Below are positions 27,989-39,000 of a stretch of DNA of 55,104 bases, one piece after another. The notes below the pieces were generated by a model. The model had not been told where the DNA came from. It was given only the letters and a program-made list of their open reading frames with translations, and did no database searches. Origin of the DNA: a virus. Both the position numbers and the translations under genes were made by a program. The stretch spans positions 1-55,104 of the IMG/VR virus record IMGVR_UViG_3300033571_023918, one strand, 5' to 3'. Each line of letters starts with the position of its first letter. Position 1 is the first letter of the stretch.

Positions 27989-28732
27989 ATGGACCAAGAA
28001 ACTATTAATTACGGACAACAACAATTTACATTGCCACACGATGTGGTACCCCTTCCATCCAAGGGAATGTTTTATAAAAATAAAAAATCATCTTTAAAGG
28101 TTGGTTATTTGACTGCTAGTGATGAAAATATTTTGATTGCGGGTGGTAAAGACATGACAACCAATCTTCTTCGTTCAAAGATATACGAACCTGGTGTAAG
28201 ACCCGAGGATTTATTGGAGGGTGACATTGAGTCGATTCTCATTTTTCTTAGAAACACAGCCTTTGGACCAAATATCGAATTGAATTTGACTGACCCAAAA
28301 ACAAATAGAAAGTTCACGGCTAATGAAAGACTTGATGAACTTAACATCGTTAGTGGTAATGAACCAAATGAAGACGGTACATTTACCACAAAACTTCCAG
28401 TGTCCGAAAAAACCGTAAAGTTGAAACCACTTAATTTCGGTGAAGTCACCGAAATCAATAATTTATCTGAAACTTATCCTCAAGGAAGAGTCGCACCAAT
28501 TAGAACTTGGAGACTACAGAGAGAAATAGTTGAAGTAGATGGTACTCAAGACAAAGTAGAAATTCAAAAGTTTGCTGAAACAATGCCGTTTGCGGATTCT
28601 AAGTACATAAAAAAATTCATGAATGAAAACGTACCTCGATTAGATATGAATCGAGTGATTATTGCCCCGTCAGGAGAAAAGCTATTGGTTAACATCGGCT
28701 TCGGGGTAGACTTTTTTCGTCCTTTCTTCTGA
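27989..28732 (+). CDS. 26: gp26-like baseplate/tail assembly protein (zero-frame product)
   Basis: This 247-residue product resembles the T4 gp26 family. It contains VPLPSKGMFY at about 21-30, a middle with GYLTASDENILI and LEGDIESILIFLRN, then KPLNFGEVTEI and a C-terminal region ending GFGVDFFRPFF. The VPLPSKG opening and the D-E-x-x-L motif are the family hallmarks. The gene lies between the tail tube and the tape measure, where many phages keep their tail-assembly chaperones. The zero frame stops at 28730-28732. A 47-residue continuation in the +1 frame looks like the normal C-terminus of this family, so a longer product is likely (see the separate entry). The shorter form may be a distinct functional product or a sequencing artefact. 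Confidence 0.75.
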   Translation: MDQETINYGQQQFTLPHDVVPLPSKGMFYKNKKSSLKVGYLTASDENILIAGGKDMTTNLLRSKIYEPGVRPEDLLEGDIESILIFLRNTAFGPNIELNLTDPKTNRKFTANERLDELNIVSGNEPNEDGTFTTKLPVSEKTVKLKPLNFGEVTEINNLSETYPQGRVAPIRTWRLQREIVEVDGTQDKVEIQKFAETMPFADSKYIKKFMNENVPRLDMNRVIIAPSGEKLLVNIGFGVDFFRPFF

Positions 28733-28874
28733 TTATAGAAAAAATCAAATAGACGAGTTTTATTATTTGTCTAAAATATTTTCAATACCATATTCAGATT
28801 TTATGAGTATGCCAATTTTTATACGAAAGTATCTCTTGGATAAGTGGGTTGAAGACAATCAAAAAAAATCATAA
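28710..28874 (+). other. 26: Probable frameshifted C-terminal extension of the gp26-like gene
   Basis: The +1 frame is open from 28710 to the TAA at 28872-28874. It encodes DYRKNQIDEFYYL and then PYSDFMSMPIFIRKYLLDK, which is typical of the C-termini of gp26-like proteins. It has no useful start codon of its own. The two frames overlap for only 20 nt (28710-28729), which contains six T (28712-28717) and ends in TTC TGA. A +1 or -2 shift in this window would make a protein of about 290 residues. A base-calling error in the T-run is the main alternative. Confidence 0.65.
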
Positions 28875-28879
28875 AAACC

Positions 28880-28886
28880 CTATTTA
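28880..28886 (+). promoter_or_regulatory. Candidate late promoter element TATTTAT
   Basis: The heptamer lies 17 nt before the tape-measure ATG at 28904. Confidence 0.4.
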
Positions 28887-28903
28887 TAATATAAAAGTCC
28901 ATA

Positions 28904-30631
28904 ATGGCAGATGAGGATTTAGGGTTTTTGGGTAATTTAAAATCACTTCTTGGTGAGTCCGCTGATTTGGTGGGCAATATAGGTAGGATACAAGATGGTA
29001 TTACCACTATTAACAGGTCTTTTGGAGAATCTCGTGCAAGATTTCTCGAATTTTCAACTGCAGTATCTGATGGGGTTGCGGATTTCGTTAGACTTGGTGG
29101 TTCTGCTGAAGAGTTAAGTAAAACAATTGCTGAAGTTGGTGAAGGTGCTCGGAGAAATGTTGTTGCATCACAAGAGTCTTTACAGGAAATTTTCGCAACA
29201 TCTGAATTCCTTACCAAAGATGTTAATTTTTTAGTTGAGCAATTTGGTAGTGTTGGTGTTGAACTTTCAAATATAGGCGAAGGTGTTGAAGAATCCGTAG
29301 GTTATGTTCAATCGTTAGGATTAAATGCGGTTCAAATCATGGGTGATGTTGTCAACAAAGTTGATATGATGAATCGTTTCAATTTCCAAGATGGTGTTGT
29401 TGGATTTACCAAAATGGCAGCTCAAGCTTCGATGCTCAGGTTTGACATGCAAGTAACTTCGGATTTTGCTGAAAAAGTTTTAAATCCTGAAGGAGCAATA
29501 CAGATGGCGGCAGCATTTCAAAGATTGGGTGTTGCCTCAGGAGATTTAGTGGACCCGTTTATTTTAATGGATAAATCAATCAATGACCCAAAAGGATTAC
29601 AGGATTCATTAATTGAAATGACTAAACAATTTACCTACTTCGATGAGAAGACGGGTAATTTCAGAATCAATCCGGGTGGAGTAAGATTGATGAAGGAACT
29701 TGCCGAAGCTGCGGGAATGTCATTTGAACAGTTTTCAAAGACAGCATTAGCGGCTTCTGATTTAGATAGACGATTAGGTGAAATATCCTTCGACATAAGA
29801 GGTAGCGAAGAGGATAAAATGTTGGTGGCTAACATGTCAAAAATGGGCGAGGGGGGTCGTTATGAAGTACAATTCAGAGACGAAACCGGTAAACTCCAAA
29901 CAGAAAGTTTAGACAAATTATCTCAGTCTCAATTCGAACTTATCAAACAACAAGCTGCAGATAGACCCAAGTCGATGGAAGATATTGCTCGAAGTCAATT
30001 AGATACTAGTGATATAATGGCACGAGACATAGCAGCACTCCCCATGAGATTGAGTTATGCGTTAGCAGGTCAAGAAGGATTACAACGAGCCATAGAATAT
30101 GCCAGAACAGAAGAAGGAAAAATAGCGGATGCTGCTTTTAGTCCTGGCGCATTACCTACAGGAGAAGAATTTAGGAAAGAATTTCAAAATTTCGGGGATG
30201 TGGTTGGAACTTCGATTATGAGTTTACTTAAAGGAGAAGGGTCAATCGAAGATGTCTTATCAACAATGAAAACAGCCTCAGAGGAACAAACAATAAGTTT
30301 GGACTTAGCTCAAAGATATCAGACCTTTCTTGCTAAATATAGTGAAAATAGTGCTCAAAGAGAGAGTCTTCAAAGTATTTCAAGAATCGGGGAACAGACT
30401 GATACAAGATATCAGAATTGGGAACAATACCAAAAACAAACTTCAACAACAGAAACTATCACAGGAAATGTTAATGTTGATGGGAATTTTACTATCGATG
30501 TAAAAGCCCCAACAAATTTGAGTGAACAACAAATCTTTAATATATTCAATAGCCCTGAAATTAAAGATAATATCTATAAGATTGTTAAGATTAAAACAGA
30601 GGCGGCAATTAAAGAATTGTCAAAAAAATAA
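28904..30631 (+). CDS. 29: Tape measure protein (gp29-like)
   Basis: This 575-residue protein is mainly helical, with Ala, Gly, Gln and Glu rich sections, and no enzyme motif. It occupies the tape-measure position after the gp26-like gene and before the baseplate tube genes. T4 gp29 has 590 residues. With about 1.5 angstrom of tail per residue, a tail of T4-like length would result. The hydrophobic stretch at 120-150 (VELSNIGEGVEESVG, then ALG-type helices) may be the membrane-interacting part. The C-terminal end (NVDGNFTIDVKAPTNLSEQQ) is a small beta/helix segment likely to contact the baseplate hub. Confidence 0.75.
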   Translation: MADEDLGFLGNLKSLLGESADLVGNIGRIQDGITTINRSFGESRARFLEFSTAVSDGVADFVRLGGSAEELSKTIAEVGEGARRNVVASQESLQEIFATSEFLTKDVNFLVEQFGSVGVELSNIGEGVEESVGYVQSLGLNAVQIMGDVVNKVDMMNRFNFQDGVVGFTKMAAQASMLRFDMQVTSDFAEKVLNPEGAIQMAAAFQRLGVASGDLVDPFILMDKSINDPKGLQDSLIEMTKQFTYFDEKTGNFRINPGGVRLMKELAEAAGMSFEQFSKTALAASDLDRRLGEISFDIRGSEEDKMLVANMSKMGEGGRYEVQFRDETGKLQTESLDKLSQSQFELIKQQAADRPKSMEDIARSQLDTSDIMARDIAALPMRLSYALAGQEGLQRAIEYARTEEGKIADAAFSPGALPTGEEFRKEFQNFGDVVGTSIMSLLKGEGSIEDVLSTMKTASEEQTISLDLAQRYQTFLAKYSENSAQRESLQSISRIGEQTDTRYQNWEQYQKQTSTTETITGNVNVDGNFTIDVKAPTNLSEQQIFNIFNSPEIKDNIYKIVKIKTEAAIKELSKK

Positions 30632-30640
30632 TTAAAAACC

Positions 30641-30647
30641 TATTTAT
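30641..30647 (+). promoter_or_regulatory. Candidate late promoter element TATTTAT
   Basis: The heptamer lies 14 nt before the ATG at 30662 and follows the tape-measure stop by 9 nt. Confidence 0.4.
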
Positions 30648-30661
30648 AAATAAAACAATAA

Positions 30662-33600
30662 ATGGGTAGTCCACTTGATTTTCCAAGTTCAGAGGGTTTT
30701 AGGAAGAAACTTGTAGTAAGGAATTTAAAACCTTATCAGAAGTCTCCCAAATTTCCTAGTCCCCCCTATAACTACGAGACCATACAACGAGATTTATCAC
30801 CGGTCGATACCGATGATAATTTAATCGACACCCCTATTCTTGCAAATTTACTATACCCTTTGAACCAATATGGCGCCGAGGGTGGGTATAAACAAGTTCC
30901 TTTTATTGGGGCGTTAAATAACACCAACTCAAATGAGGGTGAGTATGGTTATCAAGACGCTAATATAATTGACGAAGGATTTACTGCCGCACAAATTGGA
31001 TTTCCTGGTATTGCACCAGCATGGAAACCCCTCAATGCGTATGCGAGTACGGACCAACTATTAGATTCTGCACAGTTTTTTGGTTCAATAGAAATATTGA
31101 CTCAAAACAACGGTCGCACAACTAATGCACAACCATACCCAAATTTTAATGCATCTTCTTATCCTACAATAGGTATAATGTTGAACCCCGACCCACAGGG
31201 TTCAAATGGTCCTTTATCGAGTGACTCTTTTTTGGCGAAGCTCGGGGCAACAAATCTTAGGAGGCAAATTGAATACAACATTGGTCGTGAGATTAGGAGA
31301 AACACCATAGGGAGGGCAAATTTCCTTAATGTGAACGGGGGGGAGGACATCTTAGCATTTATTAATGGAAGAGTACCCCTTTTAGAACCAAACTTCACAA
31401 TAACCGAAGGTTCAACAATTGTTGGAGCAGCTGCTGGTCTGTTGAATAGAATCTCGGGTGCATATGCTCCATTTTCTGTTATTCCTGGAAGTTACTTTGA
31501 CCCACAAATCAATAGTGGTATACCAACGACAGGTCAACAATTAGCCTCAGCTTTTCTTGGCGCAAATGCGGCGGCAGGACTTGGAAGATTCTTCGCTAGA
31601 TTAAATTCACAATCAAATCTAAGAGGGTCAATATTACTTTTGGAAAATACTGGTGGCGGTCAAAGGTCTCAGTTATTCAAAAACTTAGATTTCAACCTTT
31701 ACAAACCAGGTTACGATAGACCTATTTTTGATAGGGTTGCCGGAGCACTTCAGGGTAGAAATACCAACAATGGTGAATACTATGTTGGTAGTGTTAAAAG
31801 TGAACCTTCACAAGTATTTTCACCCTCGGGTGATGTTCCTGTTGACCAATTCGGTAGAGAAATCCAATCTCCTGTTTATGGACCACAAGAGCTGGCTCAA
31901 CTATATGAAGGACCAGGTCAAGCACTTAACTTGGGTGCTAACGGACCAACATATAGTAGTGGTGGTGATGTTGTGGGTGGATTTACTTGGGTGTCACCTA
32001 AGTTTAAGGGTAATGCCGGTAAATTTGTTGGTATTGGTGGAGAAATTATTGCTGAAGACCCTGATTTTAGACCCTCGGCATATCAGGCTACGGAATCAAC
32101 TGAATTTGAATTCAGACAAGGTTCTATTTTGGACGATACTCAAAGAATTATTGATTCCCAACCAAGAGGAGGTAGAAGACTACAACATGCGGGAAATGCT
32201 ATAGACCAAGTATCAAAAGTATTTAATGACGGATACAAAGAAATTACAAAAGGTTCGAGAGTAAAAAGATATATTGGTGCTATTGGTGCTGAAGTAGGTG
32301 CAGAATATTGTAGAATATTTCAAAAAGATACACCATACCTTCAGTACAATGATTTACAAAAACAAGATGGAATAACAACCGAAGGTAGAAGATTTTCTTA
32401 TTCTATTTTTGATAAGACCTACAACTTAAACATCGCACCTAACAAAAGAGAAGGTGGACAAGATTCAACCAATATCATTGGAGGACCTAATGGATATGCT
32501 AAAAAATATATGTTCTCATTGGAAAACCTTGCTTGGAGAACCTCCAATAGACCTGGTTTGACTTATTCTGATTTACCGGTTTGTGAAAGGGGTCCCAATG
32601 GTGGACGGGTAATGTGGTTTCCACCATATGGTTTGAGTTTCAACGAATCTACCCGTGCCAGTTTTAAGCAGACCGATTTTATTGGTAGACCTGAACCAGT
32701 ATTCACTTATGCGAATAGTTCAAGGTCTGGTTCACTTCAGTGGAAAATTGTGGTTGACCACCCTTCTGTTATGAACATGTTGGTTAATAGAGTGTTAAAC
32801 GACACGAACTTAAGTCAAAGGGCTGATGAAATATTAGATTCATTTTTTGCCGGTTGTAGAAAATATGATTTGTATGAACTAGCGAGAAAATATTACACAG
32901 TTAATCCTAGCGATATTTTTGAAATTCAACAAAGATTAGAAACAAAAAATGTTTCAGGTGAGGATGTGGAGTACTATGTAAGAAGTGTTCAAAGTGGTGG
33001 TTTTAATACAAGTGCAGGTGGAACTACTGGTGGAGGATACAATCCATCGGGTTCTCAATCAAGTTTCACTACATCAGGGTTTGATTATTTAAAAATTCAG
33101 AATTATGGGTTGTATTTTGAAAATGACATACCTAAACCAAATATAGAGGTAGATAATTATGAGGTTTATTATGGTACTTATACGAGTTCTGCGAACAAAG
33201 AGATATATTCCGTCGAGAGTTCAAAAATAAATCAACAAACACAAGTATCGGTATTTTTTACACAAGTTGTTGAAGGTAACAAAAGTGCTATTGAAGAAAT
33301 GTTAATTCAACTTAGTAAAGACTTGGAAAATGATGAGAACGCCACTTGTTTTATGGAACTAGAAAGTAGTGCCTCAAACCCACAAACACCTCCATACAAC
33401 GAACTCCTTTCACAACGAAGAATGGTTTCGGCAATCAAATATATTGAGAGTATTGGGCAATTGAAGAAGTTCATAGACAACAAAAGATTAACTTTCTCTC
33501 AAATAACAAAAGGGGAATCGGCAAAAAATGTCGCGCCAATAGGTTTAGACGGCAAATCACAAGGGGTTTTTGATTGCTCGGGTCAAGATTCTCTTTCTAG

Positions 33601-35713
33601 AACTTCACAAGTTTATAGTGTTAATGCTATGGCTTGTCGTAGAACGGCAATTACAAAAATAGTATTTAAAGAAGGTCCACCTAATACTGATATTGATGTT
33701 CCTGAAGAAATTCCATTTTATGATGAACAAATCATTGAACAAAGAAGACCAAAACCACCCGTGACACAGGTAGTTGAAGAAACTGTTTTTAGAGACAATA
33801 TCACAAAAAGAGTTCTTCGTAGTTTATTATCTGAGTGTGATTACTTTGAAGTAATCAAAGAACAAACGCCAATGGTCTATGACAGTTTAAAAGAAAAATT
33901 AAAGTTCTTTCATCCAGCATTTCACTCCATAACACCTGAAGGACTCAATTCAAGATTGACTTTCCTTCAACAGTGTATGAGACCTGGAGATACAATTCCA
34001 ACTGTAAAAACTGACAAACAAGGGGGAACTAGTCTTCAGTACAACAATGCGGTAAACACAGCCTTCGGAGCACCTCCTGTATTAGTATTGAGAGTTGGTG
34101 ACTTTTTTCACTCTAAGATTATACCAGAAAACTTATCGATTACTTATGAAGATTTAGATTTAAATCCTGAAGGGATTGGTGTACAACCGATGATTGCTAA
34201 TGTAACACTTTCATTTCAATTTGTTGGTGGTCAAGGTTTAAAAGAATCGGTAGACAAACTCCAAAATGCGTTGTCGTTTAATTTCTATGCAAATACCGAA
34301 ATATACGACGATAGGGCGGATGCAACAGACGATAGTTACAAAGTATTAGACCAAGAATTTATTCAACAACTAAATCTTAAGGTACCACCTCCGACACTAA
34401 ATCAAGTTCAATCTACACAACCGAGTAGTAATTTAGAAACGATTGGTCGTATTTTGACCACCACAAATACCCCTAATGGTGATATAGGTACGATTGCTTA
34501 CAAAGACTTTATGGTTTTGTTAGTGGGTCAAACTCAAAACTATTTTACCACCGTTAACAACAAGATTAGGGACTTGAATTTACAATACAATAATGCTGTC
34601 AGACAACAATTTAGTTTTTCGAGAAGATACACTGATGGAGAAATGTTGGTAACTGGTGCTGGATATGATGTACCATTGTTTGGTAAACCATCAAAATTTG
34701 AAAGTGATGTTAATAGTGTTTTTGAGTCATTTACCTCGGATATTACTAATGACCAAGATGGGTTTATAAAATACTTAATTGATGATGTTAGAATATTTTC
34801 AAATAAAACTATAAGAGTAATAAAAAATAATTACAAAGATTATGTTGCTAACTTCAGAGGTGAATTCCAAAACGGGGCAACAACAATTCTTCAAAACTTA
34901 GTTGATACTCAGACATCATATATTCAAACACTTTCTAGGGCGAATGTAATTCCATATTTTGATAGTGACCCAACCTTAGGTATGGACGGATTTCAAACCA
35001 CAAAGGGTAATGCCGTTGTCATAAACATCTCAGGAACATCGGCAATATCAACTTCCTCTGCAGGGGTGACAAATACTCTTGAAGAACTTATTCAAGATAT
35101 TGGAGTGGTTGCTTCGGCACTTACCGAATTCAATAATGTAATTGAGAGTCTGTACACCGCTAATGTGAGTGGTAAAGTTTATTCGGGATATACCGTAACA
35201 GACCTTCCTGACCAAGATGCGGTTAAATCGCAAGTTTTTGAGCCATTTACGGATGATACCTTTTGGGATAGTGAGGCAAATAGAAGGGAATACTTTATTT
35301 TGTCACAACAAATATTAGATGAAAATCGTTACAACACTTTCAAGGAATCTATTATCGGTAATTTAAGAGATAACCAAGGGGTATTGGGTAATGTCACTTT
35401 TGTTCAAGTCGAACAATCATTCGATAACTATTGGAAGGGAGTTGCAAGACCTGCTTACCTATCAGAAAACGCTGCAACAAATACCTTCTTAACAGATTTC
35501 CAAACAAATGCTTTGAGGGAATATTTGAACTTTACGCCATTCAATCTCAACAAAGAAAGGGTATTTACCTACGAAACCATTTTACAACCAACAGCTGAAC
35601 AAATACAATTAATTAAAAACTTGGGTAATAAAAATAACATTGATTCCAATACAACATCTTGGACTACTTCAGTTGGTGCAAATGTTATAATTGGAAAATC
35701 ACAATTATTATAA
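30662..35713 (+). CDS. Giant baseplate protein with OmpA-like domain
   Basis: This 1683-residue protein is placed where T4 has the hub and tube-initiator genes. Residues about 640-740 include PYGLSFNESTRASFKQTDFI followed by TYANSSRSGSLQWKIVVDHP, a segment seen in baseplate tube-initiator type proteins (T4 gp48/gp54-like). Residues about 855-1000 match the layout of OmpA/MotB peptidoglycan-binding domains: a helix ending in KDLENDENATCFMELESSAS, then YNELLSQRRMVSAIKYI and later NAMACRRTAITKIVF. The rest is not assigned. The OmpA-like part would place a wall-binding function in the baseplate, which is inference. The last stop base is shared with the gp53-like start. Confidence 0.65.
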   Translation: MGSPLDFPSSEGFRKKLVVRNLKPYQKSPKFPSPPYNYETIQRDLSPVDTDDNLIDTPILANLLYPLNQYGAEGGYKQVPFIGALNNTNSNEGEYGYQDANIIDEGFTAAQIGFPGIAPAWKPLNAYASTDQLLDSAQFFGSIEILTQNNGRTTNAQPYPNFNASSYPTIGIMLNPDPQGSNGPLSSDSFLAKLGATNLRRQIEYNIGREIRRNTIGRANFLNVNGGEDILAFINGRVPLLEPNFTITEGSTIVGAAAGLLNRISGAYAPFSVIPGSYFDPQINSGIPTTGQQLASAFLGANAAAGLGRFFARLNSQSNLRGSILLLENTGGGQRSQLFKNLDFNLYKPGYDRPIFDRVAGALQGRNTNNGEYYVGSVKSEPSQVFSPSGDVPVDQFGREIQSPVYGPQELAQLYEGPGQALNLGANGPTYSSGGDVVGGFTWVSPKFKGNAGKFVGIGGEIIAEDPDFRPSAYQATESTEFEFRQGSILDDTQRIIDSQPRGGRRLQHAGNAIDQVSKVFNDGYKEITKGSRVKRYIGAIGAEVGAEYCRIFQKDTPYLQYNDLQKQDGITTEGRRFSYSIFDKTYNLNIAPNKREGGQDSTNIIGGPNGYAKKYMFSLENLAWRTSNRPGLTYSDLPVCERGPNGGRVMWFPPYGLSFNESTRASFKQTDFIGRPEPVFTYANSSRSGSLQWKIVVDHPSVMNMLVNRVLNDTNLSQRADEILDSFFAGCRKYDLYELARKYYTVNPSDIFEIQQRLETKNVSGEDVEYYVRSVQSGGFNTSAGGTTGGGYNPSGSQSSFTTSGFDYLKIQNYGLYFENDIPKPNIEVDNYEVYYGTYTSSANKEIYSVESSKINQQTQVSVFFTQVVEGNKSAIEEMLIQLSKDLENDENATCFMELESSASNPQTPPYNELLSQRRMVSAIKYIESIGQLKKFIDNKRLTFSQITKGESAKNVAPIGLDGKSQGVFDCSGQDSLSRTSQVYSVNAMACRRTAITKIVFKEGPPNTDIDVPEEIPFYDEQIIEQRRPKPPVTQVVEETVFRDNITKRVLRSLLSECDYFEVIKEQTPMVYDSLKEKLKFFHPAFHSITPEGLNSRLTFLQQCMRPGDTIPTVKTDKQGGTSLQYNNAVNTAFGAPPVLVLRVGDFFHSKIIPENLSITYEDLDLNPEGIGVQPMIANVTLSFQFVGGQGLKESVDKLQNALSFNFYANTEIYDDRADATDDSYKVLDQEFIQQLNLKVPPPTLNQVQSTQPSSNLETIGRILTTTNTPNGDIGTIAYKDFMVLLVGQTQNYFTTVNNKIRDLNLQYNNAVRQQFSFSRRYTDGEMLVTGAGYDVPLFGKPSKFESDVNSVFESFTSDITNDQDGFIKYLIDDVRIFSNKTIRVIKNNYKDYVANFRGEFQNGATTILQNLVDTQTSYIQTLSRANVIPYFDSDPTLGMDGFQTTKGNAVVINISGTSAISTSSAGVTNTLEELIQDIGVVASALTEFNNVIESLYTANVSGKVYSGYTVTDLPDQDAVKSQVFEPFTDDTFWDSEANRREYFILSQQILDENRYNTFKESIIGNLRDNQGVLGNVTFVQVEQSFDNYWKGVARPAYLSENAATNTFLTDFQTNALREYLNFTPFNLNKERVFTYETILQPTAEQIQLIKNLGNKNNIDSNTTSWTTSVGANVIIGKSQLL

Positions 35714-36036
35714 TGGCATTTAATTATTATAATCGATATACCCCCTTTGAAATAAACGGACAAACCACCATTGTTCCGTTTGTTCCACTTGCACCAAAAC
35801 CTTCAGACAAAATTTTTATTTACAAAGTCGGAAGAAGTAGATTGGACACCGTATCTCAAGAGTATTATGGAACACCATTTTTTTCTTGGTTAATTCTTCA
35901 AGCTAATCCTGAATTTGGTGGATTGGAAAATAACATATACGATGGTGCTGTCTTGAATATTCCATATCCTTTAATAACTTCTCTTCAGGACTATAAATTG
36001 ACTGTGGAAAACTATTTCTATTATTATGGCAGGTAA
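35713..36036 (+). CDS. 53: gp53-like baseplate wedge protein with LysM-type fold
   Basis: This 107-residue protein starts at the ATG overlapping the previous TAA; the open frame extends upstream inside the previous gene but that part is not likely translated. Residues about 32-88 (FIYKVGRSRLDTVSQEYYGT, then WLILQANPEFGG and IYDGAVLNIPYPL) follow the LysM pattern: a Y-x-V strand, a helix with the DTVSQ-x-YYG motif, and a D/G-x-V-L-x-IP end. T4 gp53 contains such a domain. It overlaps the next gene by 11 nt, so the two are coupled. Confidence 0.75.
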   Translation: MAFNYYNRYTPFEINGQTTIVPFVPLAPKPSDKIFIYKVGRSRLDTVSQEYYGTPFFSWLILQANPEFGGLENNIYDGAVLNIPYPLITSLQDYKLTVENYFYYYGR

Positions 36037-39000
36037 TGTATTCGGGGACAACTCGGGAAACATATTTGTTGAGGCGGATTACAATAACATAATATTAGTT
36101 GACCCCAACAAAACTTCACGAATCGGTAATGGTGGAAAAAACATTATTGAGGAAAGACTTGTTGACCACGAAAATTTAGTTATGTACGCTAACTTAGAAG
36201 CACAAGTTCTGCCAAGAACAAAACTTGCCATCGGAGGTACACCCCAAGACAACCTTAGAACAATTTCTATAGCATCAATTAACTTTCTTAAACCGAATGA
36301 TGATGAGTTTCTCAATACTGGTTACTATGACGACCTAACGGGACAAAACTCGAATCAAGGTAAGGCAAGACTTCAGAGATATGAAACAGTTGTTAGTAAC
36401 GACCAAAATGGACAAAAGTTTTACAAACAATTCACTGCAACGGACAACAGAGGTAGAGTAATAGACCCAGGTTTACTTGGTATTACTAGTATTCAAGTAA
36501 GAACCACTATGTCATTTATCCCTGAAGTAACGATAGAACTCGAAGACATACAGGGTAAAGCGTTATTTGAATCGGGTGACCAATCACCTTATGCTGCGTT
36601 TTTTAATTTACCTTATCCCCCCTTTTACCTGACAATGAAGGGATGGTACGGACAAGCCATTAGATATCAATTAAATCTTCACAAGTTCGATGCGAGGTTT
36701 AACACCTTTAGTGGTAACTACCAAATCACCTGTCAGTTTTACGGATATAAATACAATATCCTCAATGAAATTTCCTTAGGACATTTGATTGCGACACCTC
36801 ACATGTATAGTAAGACTTTTAACATCACACAAACTGATGTTGGTCTTCAAGATAGGAGTGTTATCAACCAAGCGTTGTCTGAGGGTAATTTAACGGGAGA
36901 TGCGACGGTGTCGAGTACTCAAACGAGTATTGAGTCTGTTTCTGAGAGGGGGATGCAAAAAATTAAGGAGATGTACGGGGAGTATAAGGCTAAGGGGTTG
37001 ATTCCTCTTGATTTCCCTGAAATCACCGTTGCGGAGATGGCGTACAAACTTCAACACCTCGAACAAGATTTGTTAGATGAATTTAAGGGTAAGGCGGATT
37101 TACAACCTTTAACCGATGCAACTTCTTATGGAAAATATTTGGATGAATACTTCAAAAAGTTAAGGGGTGATAAAAATTCATGGTTTACAAAATACATCAA
37201 TCCAAATCCGTATGTTCTAAAGGACGAGACAATTGTTTTTGGTTTTAAAACAGAGTTAGGTCCCCAAGAAAGAGAACAAGGTTTAACTGAACTAAAGGCT
37301 GAGGTTGATTCATTTAATTTGAGATTAAATGAAAACAGAACCTTTGGTGAGACAAGAGGGGTAAAAAATTTAAAGATTGATAACTCTATCACTCAAAAAA
37401 CTTTTATTGCCACAATTGACCCAAGTCAGGTCGATGTTATTCGGACACTAAGACAACAGACAGGGATAGTTAATCCTACATCAGGACAGACTGCGGACTT
37501 TTTTGCACAACTTTTAAAGAATCAATTTAATGTCACCGTAGAAATAACTCCTCAGGGTATTAAAGAGGTTAAAAAACCTTTTTTCATTTTTGAAGGGCCT
37601 GGTAGGTTTGATACTTTAATTAGAACCATGCAAGCTGACTTGGACAAAAAGGTCTCGAATCTCGAGACTGAAATAAGTGCAAAACTAGCTGAGACAATTG
37701 CCTCTACAAACGGATTAGGTTTTGTTCCTACGGTAAGAAATGTGATGGCGGTTATGTTTGCGTCCACCGAAGCATTTATTAGATTGATGGATGAGGTTCA
37801 TAGAAAGTCGTGGGATGTTAGAACGGACCCTGTCAGAAGAAGTGTTGTGTTTAATAATTCAACTACGGTTCCCAATTCCGACACGGGTAGAAATGTTCAG
37901 TACGCCGCTAACGCATCCGATGCGGCACGAAGCTCTGAAGAACCTGTCTACCCATGGCCACAGGTTTTTATTGAAAATAATATTACTGGTACCGGTGTTG
38001 CTGGTGGGAACTTTAACCCACAGAAAAACAGGTACGAATTGGCGTATCCTGGTGACCCATCGATTGTAAATCTTACAAAGGGGTATCTGTACGACAAGTG
38101 GCCTGAGGTTGAATTTGTTGAAGAATACCTCAAGGGGGTTGCTCAGAAGTTCCAACCGTCAATTACTCAACCTCCTTTGGAGAATAGTGGGCAGGTGACT
38201 TCGGTATTAAACATCAATGCTCTTGAGTTCCCGTATGTAAACTTTGCGTACCTCAACAAAGAAGAAGTAAGATTCTTCTATGAGATTTACGAGAGAAGTT
38301 TCATATATCCAAGATATACGGGATTGGCAAGAGTGGTTGGGACACCGTTGGAAACTGGTGTCTCAGAACTTGTTTCAAATGTAGAATCCAACAATATTGT
38401 CTCGAGTTTGGGGATTAGTGCTCCCTATATCATTTTAAAGTTAAAAAACTTTCCACTTACCGCTAACAATTATGTAGAATTCCTATCTACCATATCCAAT
38501 GATGGAACAGGTAGGGATTGGAACAATTTTGTTCGTGATTTTTACATTACAGGATACTTGAGAGATGAGATAAACAACAGCTCGTCGATTTTATCGATGA
38601 ATAGTTTATCAACATCTGTTCAAACTCAAAACTTTTCATTACCACAGATTCAGTATCTTGAACAACTTCTCTCAACTACCAATACCAACCTACCTCAAAT
38701 AACTGACACATACCCCTTTACAGACACTCTGTGGAACGCAACTTATCTAAACAACTACTTGTTTACTGGTGATTACAATCGTGTGTTTAACACCACAAGA
38801 ACATACAAGGTATACGGTCCGAAAAACTTGATAACAAACTTTGAAGATGCTTTGGACAAGACTTCTGTTAGACCAGTAACAACTTTTTCTTATTTAGAAG
38901 TTGAATCCCCCAATTTGAGAGACGGACTGGCAGAGTTTTTCTTAGGGAGAGGGGCATCGGAACTCTTACCGACAGAGGGGTTTGTACCAAATCAATTAGG

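Noticed and set aside
28105-28458. 117-residue minus-strand open frame in the gp26-like gene
   Set aside because: It is antisense to a recognised gene, low in complexity (Ser, Leu, Phe), and has no start signals.
28819-29217. 132-residue minus-strand open frame over the tape measure start
   Set aside because: It is antisense to two recognised coding regions and shows no family features.
31728-32204. 158-residue plus-strand open frame inside the 1683-aa baseplate gene
   Set aside because: It is an out-of-frame shadow rich in Leu and Val, with no plausible initiation within an intact coding gene.
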